Below are positions 9,258 through 16,986 of a stretch of DNA of 64,000 nt, piece after piece (the stretch's first letter is position 1; every line of letters starts with the position of its first letter). The notes under the pieces were generated by a model that saw only the letters and a list, made by a program, of their open reading frames with translations, was not told the DNA's origin and searched no databases. A program made the position numbers and the translations under genes. Source of the stretch: Pseudaminobacter sp047739745 (lineage in GTDB: Bacteria; Pseudomonadota; Alphaproteobacteria; Rhizobiales; Rhizobiaceae); assembly GCF_047739745.1 (NCBI RefSeq), contig NZ_JBLLVA010000023.1, positions 17,016 through 81,015 of the forward strand, in the 5' to 3' direction.

Positions 9258-10013
9258 TCAGATTAAGCCGAGGCGGATGGCCATCGCTACGGCTTGAGAA
9301 CGGTTGGTCGCCTCCAGCTTGGTGATTGCGTTCTTGATATGCAGCCTCACGGTCTCAAGTGAACGGCCAAGAATGATTGCGGTTTCGCCTGAGGTTTTTC
9401 CAGCGGCCGCCCAGCGCAGACATTCGAGTTCGCGCGGCGTGAGCTTGTTCCAGCGGACGACATCGATCTGGGCCTCAAAGCCAAGATCAAAGATCACTTT
9501 GGTGAAAACATGCATCAGGCGAAAGAGAGGTTCGCGCGTCTGGTCCAGCATTGTATCCCATACAACATTCGGCCGGTCGATGATTGCGCTCATGACCGCA
9601 AAACGCCCGAACGGAAGATGCGCCGGAACGGTGATGCCGCGAGTCAAGCCGAAATCTCCCAGATACTCGCAGGCTTCCCGCTGCACGGAGGCAAGCTGTT
9701 CGCTGGTCTGAACTTTTGCCCAGTCAATGGGCAGCGTTCCATCGAAACAGGCGCGATAATATGGATCCACCTTCATGAACCGCTCCCAACCTTCCTCCCA
9801 TCCTTTTGGGAAGTTTCTCACGTTGAGTTTTAGCGGTAACCAATCACCGTTAGGCAGTTGGGGGCGAACCGGCTGATATGCATAGAGGACCTGAGTAAAA
9901 CCCAGTTCTCCAGTAACGTTCATTAAAACATCGAGTGCATCGTTGAAGCTTCGCGAGTCTTCGATGAGCTGCTTGGTGTTCGATGGGAGTCTCTTGAAGT
10001 CCGTTTCGAGCAT
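9258..10013 (-). CDS. LuxR-family regulator with autoinducer-binding-type domain (solo)
   Basis: A 251-residue protein of quorum-sensing regulator size. Residues 20-165 fit the autoinducer-binding fold: aromatic/acidic positions typical of that pocket appear as GWEEGWERFMKVDPYY and LPIDW. The C terminus is a GerE-type helix-turn-helix (LTPRELECLRWAAAGKT, ETVRLHIKNAITKL). No luxI-type synthase is present in the window, so it is a solo. It converges with the urea transporter operon. The ligand may be an acyl-homoserine lactone or something else; its targets are unknown. The 120 bp upstream are AT-rich and probably hold its promoter. Confidence 0.88.
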   Translation of the reverse strand: MLETDFKRLPSNTKQLIEDSRSFNDALDVLMNVTGELGFTQVLYAYQPVRPQLPNGDWLPLKLNVRNFPKGWEEGWERFMKVDPYYRACFDGTLPIDWAKVQTSEQLASVQREACEYLGDFGLTRGITVPAHLPFGRFAVMSAIIDRPNVVWDTMLDQTREPLFRLMHVFTKVIFDLGFEAQIDVVRWNKLTPRELECLRWAAAGKTSGETAIILGRSLETVRLHIKNAITKLEATNRSQAVAMAIRLGLI

Positions 10014-10339
10014 ATTATGAAACTTTCGATTGAAATTTCACCCTCTTAGCGGTATTTTGAGATGTTAATTCGATACCAAAATTTCTTGAGAGTAAAGTCA
10101 AAAACGGAAAGTCTATTTTACGAGACGCATAAAAAATAAGCGATTGGGCTGCAGTGCGCTTTCCAGCGGCGGGCTGCGTCGACTCCAAGGTCGTCATTTA
10201 TTGGCGGCGAGCGATGGAGGTGTCTGGCACGGGTTGTGTCGCAGATCCCGGGCTGCGATCATTGCAAAGCGATTTCGGCCTGCCACTAACGCACAGCGAG
10301 AAGTTTGAACTGCTCGGCAAGTGACGGAGGACGGTGGGC
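10014..10339. other. Intergenic, AT-rich promoter side and no gene
   Basis: The first 130 bp are clearly AT-rich compared with the surroundings, consistent with the promoter of the leftward LuxR-type gene. The remainder has no credible coding frame. At 10257-10275 the sequence TCATTGCAAAGCG vaguely resembles an IS6-family terminus and lies in the right place to be the end of the transposase remnant next door, but this is weak. Confidence 0.4.
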
Positions 10340-10479
10340 TTATCTCGCCTGTGGTTTGTGCATCATGTGAACCGTCTGGATGCCGGACAGGATTGTCGTT
10401 GCGCAGCCGGTTGATTTGATCCTGAGCATGGCCCGACACGGCGCTTGATACTCCGGTGATCCTGCTCGATCCGGTTGTT
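10340..10479 (-). mobile_element. IS6-family transposase remnant (C-terminal end, frameshifted)
   Basis: Read leftward from 10479 the frame gives NNRIEQDHRSIKRRVGP, the conserved DDE-glutamate region of IS6-family transposases. After one frameshift the adjacent frame continues LRIKSTGCATTILSGIQT and VHMMHKPQAR then stop at 10340, which matches the usual C-terminal end of these proteins (GIE-VHMMHKGQ-type). The upstream catalytic part is missing or degraded. This is a dead relic of an insertion sequence and marks past rearrangement here. Confidence 0.7.
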
Positions 10480-10879
10480 CACAGCAGGCGACGCCAAGAG
10501 CCTCATTGGCATTACTCGTCTAGTCCGAATTTATTACCCTCGTATTCTTGTGCTTTGATCCGATGACGACAGAATAGCCTGTGGACACGGGCGTGATTCA
10601 ACGAGGGAGAGGCCGTGTGGGACTGCTGTTCTCATGATAGCCGTGCTCTTGTCCTCGTATGGCGTAGCGGCGGACGAGCAGCCAGCCAACCCGACGTGCA
10701 TGTGACCATTCCGGCCGGCGACGCACACATGTCGAACTGCGGTGGCGGCATCATCAAGGGACTCGACAAAAAGGGACGGCTTCTTCTCCGTACGCGCCGG
10801 GCCGGGAACGAACCCTGTATCCTGGACCGCCTGCACAACGGGGAAGGAGTGCGGGTCTGCGACCAGCGGGCGACTGGAT
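10480..10879. other. Unassigned decayed sequence
   Basis: No convincing gene. A short frame at 10633-10704 encodes a signal-peptide-like stretch (MIAVLLSSYGVAADEQPAN) and then stops. The following sequence reads in another frame through CGGGIIKGLDKKGRLLLR before losing sense. This looks like a degraded secreted-protein gene lying between two other gene remnants. Confidence 0.35.
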
Positions 10880-10969
10880 CGCCGACCTCTCGGCGTGGCA
10901 ATCGATCGTCAAGGCGCGGTGCTCGTGTCGGATGACGTCGGCAGGTGTGCGGTTTTGCCCCACCCATAA
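10880..10969 (+). pseudogene. C-terminal remnant of a PQQ-dependent sugar (sorbosone-type) dehydrogenase
   Basis: The frame ends RRPLGVAIDRQGAVLVSDDVGR then a short tail and stop. GRPxGVAxDxxGxLLVADDVG is the closing strand pattern of soluble PQQ glucose/sorbosone dehydrogenases. Nothing upstream in any frame restores the rest of the beta-propeller, so only the last 25-30 codons survive. Confidence 0.45.
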
Positions 10970-11017
10970 ACGGCGTCTTCTTGCGTTGATGGCGTAGCGG
11001 AATGAAAGGTCATCCAG

Positions 11018-12730
11018 ATGTATTTCGTCGCCCTGGCAATAGATTACGACGGCACCTTGGCGCATGAGGGGAGTGTCTCTGAAAAAACGCTCGCTGCTCT
11101 CGAGCGTTTCAAGAAGACTGGCCGAAAGCTCATTCTCGTCACGGGACGAGAGCTGCCTGACCTCAAGCGGGTTTTTCCGAAGTTTGGAGTATTCGATAAG
11201 ATTGTCGCTGAAAATGGAGCGCTGATCTATTCGCCGGCCAGTGAGCAAGAACGAATGATTGCAGCACCGCCGGACGCAAAATTTGTCGCCAGATTGAAGA
11301 AAAGTGGTGTGAAGCCGCTTTCGGTCGGTCAATCAATCGTTGCTACCTGGGAGCCGCATCAGGACACCGTCCTCAAAGTCATCAACAAATTGGGTTTGGA
11401 ACTGGAAATAATATTCAACAAAGGGGCGGTGATGATCTTGCCGAGCGGGATTAACAAGGCAACAGGATTGGTCGCCGCACTTCAGGACCTCAGGCTATCG
11501 CCGCATAATGTTGTCGGTATTGGCGATGCGGAAAACGATCACGCGTTTTTGCAGGCCTGTGGCTGCAGTGCCGCTGTGAACAATGCGCTTCCAGCCGTTA
11601 AGGATACCGCCGACCTGGTGACACGCGGCGCGCGTGGCAAGGGGGTCGAGGAAGTGATTGGAAAACTGATAAAGCGCGACCGCGACATTATCCGAAAACA
11701 CCGCGACGGTATTCTTCTGGGGTCAGACGGAAGCAAGGACGTGTTTTTGAAACCATCCGATACAATTCTGATTGCTGGAAGCTCCGGTATAGGCAAATCC
11801 ACCTTAGCGACGGCACTCACTGAACGTTTCGCTGACGGCGGATTTCAGTTCTGCATTCTCGATCCAGAAGGAGACTATGACGGCCTTGAAAGCGCCGTCC
11901 GGCTGGGTGATGGCTCGAGCGCACCGACGAAGGCACAGGTGCTGGACCTGATCGAAAAGCCGGATGATAATGTGATCGTCAATGGGCTGGCGTTGCTGGT
12001 CGATGAGCGACCTGACTTCTTTGCAGAGTTGTTGCCCGATCTTGCCGGTTTCCGCTTTCGTACTGCAAGACCACATTGGCTCGTCATCGACGAAGCTCAC
12101 CACCTTCTGCCCAAGCGGCGCGATGACGCGCGGGCAGTCCTCACGTTGGAGTTGCCGGGCACGATTCTAATCACTGTGCACCCGGAATCCATTTCAACCG
12201 ATGCTCTGCGACTTGTAACTGCCGTCATTGCAGTCGGTCCCAAATCGAAGAACATCATCAAGACATTTTGTAACGAGACGGGCATCGAGCCACCTAAGAG
12301 CCTTCCATCGCCGAAGGAAGGCCGCGTTTTGTTCTGGCGGCCCAACACGGGCAAGAATGCAATTCTCGTCCAAGCAATTGAACCGCGCCAATCCCTCAAG
12401 CGCCACAGTCGAAAATATGCGGAGGGCCGCCTCGACGAGGCAGGCAGCTTCTACTTTCGCGGGCCCGACGCCTCAATGAATCTGCGGGCCCACAATCTGA
12501 TGATTTTCGTTCAAATCGCTGAAGGCATCGATGACAGGACTTGGGAACATCACTTGCGCGCCGGTGACTATTCCGGGTGGTTTCGCCATCAGATCAGAGA
12601 CAAGGCATTAGCGCGAGAAGCGGCTGAAGCAGAAAAGGATGAAACGCTTTCGGCGGAGGAGAGCCGTAAACGCGTTCTGGATGCAGTCCGCCGCCGTTAT
12701 ACTGCTCCCGCCACCGCCCCGAACGAATGA
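11018..12730 (+). CDS. HAD-IIB (Cof-type) phosphatase fused to a P-loop ATPase
   Basis: A 570-residue protein with three parts. Residues 1-222 are a Cof-like HAD hydrolase: nucleophile motif DYDGTL at 9-14, LVTGR near 40, and metal motif GIGDAEND at 167-174. Residues 223-430 are a P-loop ATPase resembling DUF87/HerA-type domains: Walker A GSSGIGKST at 254-262, LDPEGDYDGL, and Walker B LVIDEAHH near 355. Residues 430-570 are a conserved-looking helical tail (NLRAHNLMIFVQIAEG, HHLRAGDYSGWFR) ending in a charged coiled stretch. All motifs are intact, so both activities are plausible. The substrate is unknown; it stands alone between decayed genes. Confidence 0.85.
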   Translation: MYFVALAIDYDGTLAHEGSVSEKTLAALERFKKTGRKLILVTGRELPDLKRVFPKFGVFDKIVAENGALIYSPASEQERMIAAPPDAKFVARLKKSGVKPLSVGQSIVATWEPHQDTVLKVINKLGLELEIIFNKGAVMILPSGINKATGLVAALQDLRLSPHNVVGIGDAENDHAFLQACGCSAAVNNALPAVKDTADLVTRGARGKGVEEVIGKLIKRDRDIIRKHRDGILLGSDGSKDVFLKPSDTILIAGSSGIGKSTLATALTERFADGGFQFCILDPEGDYDGLESAVRLGDGSSAPTKAQVLDLIEKPDDNVIVNGLALLVDERPDFFAELLPDLAGFRFRTARPHWLVIDEAHHLLPKRRDDARAVLTLELPGTILITVHPESISTDALRLVTAVIAVGPKSKNIIKTFCNETGIEPPKSLPSPKEGRVLFWRPNTGKNAILVQAIEPRQSLKRHSRKYAEGRLDEAGSFYFRGPDASMNLRAHNLMIFVQIAEGIDDRTWEHHLRAGDYSGWFRHQIRDKALAREAAEAEKDETLSAEESRKRVLDAVRRRYTAPATAPNE

Positions 12731-12808
12731 ATGCCAAAAGCGAAGTGGCAAAGCGGCTCAGTGCTGATTTGATGGCGGCGGCTACTTCGAAAGCGCCGGT
12801 CTTTGTTC

Positions 12809-12833
12809 GGAACAGGAGTGGCCTGTCGCTGTT
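12809..12833 (+). promoter_or_regulatory. Candidate EcfG (RpoE2) general-stress promoter
   Basis: GGAAC at 12809-12813, then 16 bp, then TGTT at 12830-12833, fits the alphaproteobacterial EcfG consensus (GGAAC-N16/17-cGTT) with one change in the weak first base of the second box. It lies 34 bp before the PEBP remnant and upstream of the FAD/Rieske and superoxide dismutase genes. Confidence 0.5.
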
Positions 12834-12866
12834 TAATCAGGACTAAGGACATGGAGACCGCAGGTC

Positions 12867-13172
12867 ATGACCTTCACCCTCGAGAGCGCCGCTTTCGTCA
12901 AGACCGAAAGAATCCCACCTCGATATTCTCGTGACTGCGACAACATCTCGCCGCCGCTTGAGTGCAATGATGCCCCCGGCAGGCTCCAAGAGCTTCACCT
13001 TGGCGCCGCATACGATCTCGACGTTCTTCGGGCACGTTCTGCCATAGATCAGTCAACGACCTCAACGCGTAGCCACAAGAAAGCACCCATCGAAAAGCTG
13101 CTGAAGGAAGCCGAGCGGCACATACGGGGTCAGGCCGAAGTCGTCGGCATATTCGAGCGAAGTTCAACATGA
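12867..13172 (+). pseudogene. YbhB/PEBP-family protein with internal deletion
   Basis: The N terminus MTFTLESAAFVKTERIPPRYSRDCDNISPPLEC matches the start of YbhB-type phosphatidylethanolamine-binding proteins (IPxRYSCDGDxISPPL). The C terminus LLKEAERHIRGQAEVVGIFER matches their end (HxLxxAELVGTYxR). Between them the family normally has roughly 90 more residues including the DPDAP and HW ligand-binding motifs; here there is an unrelated 40-residue bridge. At 101 residues instead of about 155-180 it should not fold normally. Its stop overlaps the next start by 4 bp. Confidence 0.65.
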
Positions 13173-14647
13173 GTATCGATCTCCCCGGCAGGGCGGGCAG
13201 TTGCTGGACAGTCGACCGTTCTACTTTTCGCCATCCGAGCTTGCAGGCTTCCCTCCACGCCGAGACTGTCGTCGTAGGCGCTGGAATTGTCGGCCTCACC
13301 ACAGCCTTGCGCCTCAGGGAACAGGGCCATGAGGTCGCCGTGATCGAAGCGCTCGATGTCGGTGGGCAGGTGACAGGGCGCTCGACAGCCAAGATCACCA
13401 CGCAGCACAGGCTTATCTACCACCAATTGATCGAACTGAGAGGACGTGAACTCGCGCAAGACTATGCCGACGCCAACAAAGCCGGGTGCGACCTCGTCCG
13501 CAGTTGGGTCGAGCAGTATGCAATCACTTGCGACTTCGAAGACCGCGATGCCTTTGTCTATACACAGGATCAGGCCCGTCGCGATGAAATAGCAGCTGAA
13601 GCAAGGGCCGCGCAATCTCTCGGAATGGATGCTGCTATCCTAAGCCGCGCTCCCCTGCCATTCAAAACCGCCGCAGCCTTGCGGTTTCCGGGTCAGGCCC
13701 AGTTCAATCCGGCGAAATACCTCGATGGGCTGGCTAAAGCCTTTATCGAATGCGGCGGCTTGCTGTTCGAACGCAGCCGAGCCCGGCTGATCGATGAGGC
13801 GAGCCGCTGGCGCGTCGTCACCGATAACGGCAACGTTCACGCGGAGAACGTCGTCGTGGCCACGAACATGACCGTGAAGAGCCCTCTGGGCATGGCCCGG
13901 CGCACGCAGCCCCGCATGCATATAGCGATGGCGTTCCGAACAGACGACGTGCGTCTGCTGGACGGCATGTTCATTAGCCTGGAGGAGCCGAGCCGGTCAT
14001 TGCGGATGGGCAGGGATCCAGACGGTTCCCTGCTCATCGTGCTGGGGCCACGCTTCAACACCGGGCAGGACGGTGACGTCGCCTCGCGCTTCAGGGAATT
14101 GGAGACCTGGGTCCGCCGACATTTCGAAGTGGGCGATACGGCATGGCGTTGGTGTAACGAAGACTACGACACGTCGGATCGCATCGCCTATGTCGGCGAG
14201 CCTGATCCTGAAAAGGCGCCCGGGTTCTATATCGCCACCGGCTTCAATGCCTGGGGCATCAGCAACGGCACGGCGGCTGGCATGCTGATCGGCGATCTCA
14301 TACTGGGGCGACAAAGCCGCTGGAAGGCTCTCTATGATCCCAAGCGCTCTGCCCCAGACGATTTTCATCATGATGGTAAGAGCCAGTCTATCCTCACGTC
14401 AGTCGAGGACATCGCAGTCGGGCATGGCGGTGTGATCGAAAAGGGCGCCGAAAAGATCGCCGTCTGTCGTGACAGTCGGGGCGAGTTGCATGTGCTGTCG
14501 GCGAAGTGCACCCACAAAGGCTGCACACTGACCTGGAACAATGCTGACCTAACCTGGGATTGCCCTTGTCACGGCTCGATCTTTTCGGCGGACGGTTCGG
14601 TTATCCATGGTCCGGCCAAGGATCCTCTTCCTCAGGCCACTCTTTGA
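13169..14647 (+). CDS. FAD-dependent (DAO-type) oxidoreductase with C-terminal Rieske domain
   Basis: A 492-residue protein. Residues 33-390 are a DadA/glycine-oxidase-like flavoprotein with the dinucleotide motif VVGAGIVGL at 34-43 and the C-terminal flavin strand GFYIATGFNAWGISNGTAAG. Residues 400-492 are a Rieske domain with ligands C447, H449, C465 and H468 (CTHKGC, then CPCHGS). This architecture is widespread in rhizobia, usually annotated as an oxidoreductase of unknown substrate. It overlaps the PEBP remnant by 4 bp and precedes sodC, and may be under the EcfG-like promoter upstream, consistent with a stress role. Confidence 0.87.
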   Translation: MSIDLPGRAGSCWTVDRSTFRHPSLQASLHAETVVVGAGIVGLTTALRLREQGHEVAVIEALDVGGQVTGRSTAKITTQHRLIYHQLIELRGRELAQDYADANKAGCDLVRSWVEQYAITCDFEDRDAFVYTQDQARRDEIAAEARAAQSLGMDAAILSRAPLPFKTAAALRFPGQAQFNPAKYLDGLAKAFIECGGLLFERSRARLIDEASRWRVVTDNGNVHAENVVVATNMTVKSPLGMARRTQPRMHIAMAFRTDDVRLLDGMFISLEEPSRSLRMGRDPDGSLLIVLGPRFNTGQDGDVASRFRELETWVRRHFEVGDTAWRWCNEDYDTSDRIAYVGEPDPEKAPGFYIATGFNAWGISNGTAAGMLIGDLILGRQSRWKALYDPKRSAPDDFHHDGKSQSILTSVEDIAVGHGGVIEKGAEKIAVCRDSRGELHVLSAKCTHKGCTLTWNNADLTWDCPCHGSIFSADGSVIHGPAKDPLPQATL

Positions 14648-14727
14648 CTCCAGCCAAGTTATCGGAAAAAACAGGTGGTGGCCGCTCCTATTGTTTTGAG
14701 ACTCATGCACTTTAGAAGGAAAATTGA

Positions 14728-15237
14728 ATGAAAACTATCCTTGTCGCAACAATCGCCAGCTGCGCATTGCTTTCTTCCGTTGCCGCGCAGGAAAACGCGC
14801 AAGCTTCCGCCACTTTCGTCAACATGTCGGGCGAGCAAAATGGAAAAGCCACCCTTACGGCTACAGCCGACGGTATCCTCATCGAGATCGAGGTGACCGG
14901 CCTACCGTCTGGCCAATGGGTTGCGTTTCATATCCACGAAACCGGAACATGCAACGCGCAGACCGGTCATGAATCGGCCGGCGGGCACTTCAATCCAAAA
15001 AATGCTGAGCACGGCTATATGGCCGCAAACGGACCGCATGCGGGTGACATGCCCAATCAATATGTCGGATCTGACGGCACACTGCATGCGCAGGTATTCA
15101 ATACTATGGTGACGCTGGACGACGGTGAGACGGCCGTCCGCGGCAAGGCCCTTATGATTCATGGCGGCCCGGATGACTACAAGAGCCAGCCGTCGGGCGA
15201 TGCAGGAAACCGCCAGGCCTGTGCAGTCATCGAGTAG
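14728..15237 (+). CDS. sodC: Cu/Zn superoxide dismutase, periplasmic
   Basis: A 169-residue precursor with a signal peptide cleaved near VAA-QEN (residue 20). Copper ligands are seen in FHIHETGTC and in MIHGGPDDY. The zinc-loop histidines and aspartate are in HESAGGHFNP and the following GPHAGDMPN. A disulfide pair is plausible between the Cys of TGTC and the Cys near the C terminus (RQACAVIE). It removes periplasmic superoxide. A strong ribosome site (AGAAGGA) precedes the ATG, and a hairpin follows. Confidence 0.95.
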   Translation: MKTILVATIASCALLSSVAAQENAQASATFVNMSGEQNGKATLTATADGILIEIEVTGLPSGQWVAFHIHETGTCNAQTGHESAGGHFNPKNAEHGYMAANGPHAGDMPNQYVGSDGTLHAQVFNTMVTLDDGETAVRGKALMIHGGPDDYKSQPSGDAGNRQACAVIE

Positions 15238-15276
15238 GGCCCTGCTGCCGCGGTCGAGAGATCCAGATTTACGTTT

Positions 15277-15300
15277 CGGATGAACAGGCCCGTTCATCCG
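15277..15300 (+). terminator. Hairpin after sodC
   Basis: A perfect 9-bp stem, CGGATGAAC paired with GTTCATCCG, around a 6-nt loop, 39 bp after the sodC stop. No T-run follows. The next 240 bp up to the hutD stop hold no gene I can support; a leftover frame from 15360 is unrecognisable. Confidence 0.5.
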
Positions 15301-15539
15301 GTCCATCAGGACGCATCGTTACAATCCTTGTAGCCGGAGCGCGGCACCGCGCCGTTATATGTTGCGGGCTCATCTTGCCAAGGCGGCAGGAGCCATAGCG
15401 CTCGCGGGCAACGGCCGCGGCATCTGGCTCCGCTTCTCCAGATACGACAGAACCGCAGCGATCGATCTGCTCATCTACATCAATCGCGCTGGCAAGGGGC
15501 TTGAGCAGCGCCGGGAATCCAACTGATCTGCGTCGCCGC

Positions 15540-16085
15540 TCAGCCGGATATGCACACGTCCAGCACCTGCGCACCCGCAAAGGTGGCGACGAGCGACGGT
15601 GGGGCGGCTGCGAGATTGACGAGGTCGAACCGCGCAAGCCCGGCCCGATCCTCAAGCAGCAGCGCAAGCCGCACGTGCTCGTCGACTCTCCGGCGACTGG
15701 GATCGAGCGGGCCGCGCAAGACGTCGGCCCGCAACGGCCTGCGCACCATTACGTTGAAATCGAGCAGCCGCTCGCCCTCCAGCAGCGCCGCGGCCGACAC
15801 ATCGCCGGGAAAGGAAAAGGGCTCGCAGGCCGCATCAAGCCGGCGTTTCTCCTCGCCGACGGACAGGACCATTGCGCCGCCCTCCAGCACAGTCAGTACC
15901 CGGTCCACGCCGGAAAAAGCGGAAAACGGACCGGAGGCGGCGACGACGGCCGTGCTGATGCGCCAGTCGAAATTCTCGAAATCCGCGCCAAGCGGCGAAA
16001 CCGCGATCTCGGCCGTCTCGCCACCACCGTTCTTCCAAGGACGGAACACCCTGTCCGAGCGCCGGAAGATCCCCGTTGCGGTCAT
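15540..16085 (-). CDS. hutD: HutD family protein
   Basis: A 181-residue bicupin of the HutD family, which is tied to histidine utilisation genes and is thought to limit or tune hut activity, though its biochemical role is not settled. The signature WKNGGGETAEIAVSP near residue 17 and the NFDWRISTAVVAASGPFSAFSGVDR segment are diagnostic. It is last of the leftward set hutF-hutC-hutD, 106 bp downstream of hutC. Confidence 0.9.
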   Translation of the reverse strand: MTATGIFRRSDRVFRPWKNGGGETAEIAVSPLGADFENFDWRISTAVVAASGPFSAFSGVDRVLTVLEGGAMVLSVGEEKRRLDAACEPFSFPGDVSAAALLEGERLLDFNVMVRRPLRADVLRGPLDPSRRRVDEHVRLALLLEDRAGLARFDLVNLAAAPPSLVATFAGAQVLDVCISG

Positions 16086-16191
16086 GTTTTCGGGTCCCTG
16101 AAATGGCTTGTACGCCTTCTATCCCGATGCAGGCATCTTGCAGTGAGGCCAAGCTCGGATGCAAGGCGGGAGGCGCATTCCGCGCCACCGG

Positions 16192-16986
16192 TCATGGTCC
16201 GGAAACCGGTTGCGGTCCGGCGGTCTCAGGCGCCGTCATTGCCTCGAACGGGCCAGTGGCCAAAGCGGTCCTGGCCGTTGTCGTGCCGAGGAGATGGCCC
16301 GGCTGGAAGGCGACCCTGACGGTGGTGATTGGCCCCAGATCGTTCCACGTGGTGCGGTGCATGATCAGCAGCGCCTGTCCCGGTTCGGTCTGCAGCAATC
16401 TCGCATCGCGCTGATTGGCGTTCTCGGCTGTAAAGGCCAGTTCGGCCCGCAGATAGGGGGCGTTGCGCACCAGCCATTCATTGGCGTTCAACTGCCAAAA
16501 ATCGGCCTTTTCGAGCCCCGGCGCGGCGCGGGGATTGATCCAACGATCCTCCAGTTGGAATGGCTGGCCGTTGCCGTAATGTATGGCGCGCATGTGAACC
16601 AGCACCTCGCCTTCCGGCAGGCCGAGCCGCGCGGCGATTTCACCCGGAACCGGGCTGCGCCTTTGCGCTACGACCCGGTGGCTGTAGTCCATGCCCGCCT
16701 GCTCAACCTGTTCGCGCACGATGGAAATCGTGAAGGTCGCCTTGCGCACCGGATCGACGGCGACGCGCGTGCCGGCCCGGCGGCGGCGATCCAGCAGCCC
16801 TTCGTCGGCCAGAAGCTGCAAGGCCTTGTTGACGGTCGCACGTGCCGCGTCGAATTCGATCGCCAGGTCGGCCTCGTCCGGAATGCGGTCGCCTTGACGC
16901 CATTCGCGCTCGACGATGCGACGGCGCACTTCATTGGCGATGTTCTGTGCCTTGGAGGAGGTCGGGCCGGTGGGCTTGTCGGTCAC
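16192..16986 (-). CDS. hutC: Histidine utilisation repressor HutC (GntR family)
   Basis: A 264-residue GntR/HutC regulator. The winged helix-turn-helix lies at residues 14-78 (IANEVRRRIVEREWRQGDRIPDE, RATVNKALQLLADEGLL). The UTRA effector domain occupies about 95-245 and is expected to bind urocanate. It overlaps hutF by 4 bp, so the repressor is in one of the operons it should control. Its likely operators are the three repeats at 18393-18455. Confidence 0.93.
   Translation of the reverse strand: MTDKPTGPTSSKAQNIANEVRRRIVEREWRQGDRIPDEADLAIEFDAARATVNKALQLLADEGLLDRRRRAGTRVAVDPVRKATFTISIVREQVEQAGMDYSHRVVAQRRSPVPGEIAARLGLPEGEVLVHMRAIHYGNGQPFQLEDRWINPRAAPGLEKADFWQLNANEWLVRNAPYLRAELAFTAENANQRDARLLQTEPGQALLIMHRTTWNDLGPITTVRVAFQPGHLLGTTTARTALATGPFEAMTAPETAGPQPVSGP

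Noticed and set aside
12727..12846. 39-codon frame overlapping the HAD-ATPase stop by 4 bp
   Set aside because: No ribosome site beyond the upstream gene, no recognisable pattern, and it covers the EcfG-like promoter; too weak to call.
15501..16319. Plus-strand frames over hutD and hutC
   Set aside because: They are shadows of the minus-strand genes, which have clear family motifs.
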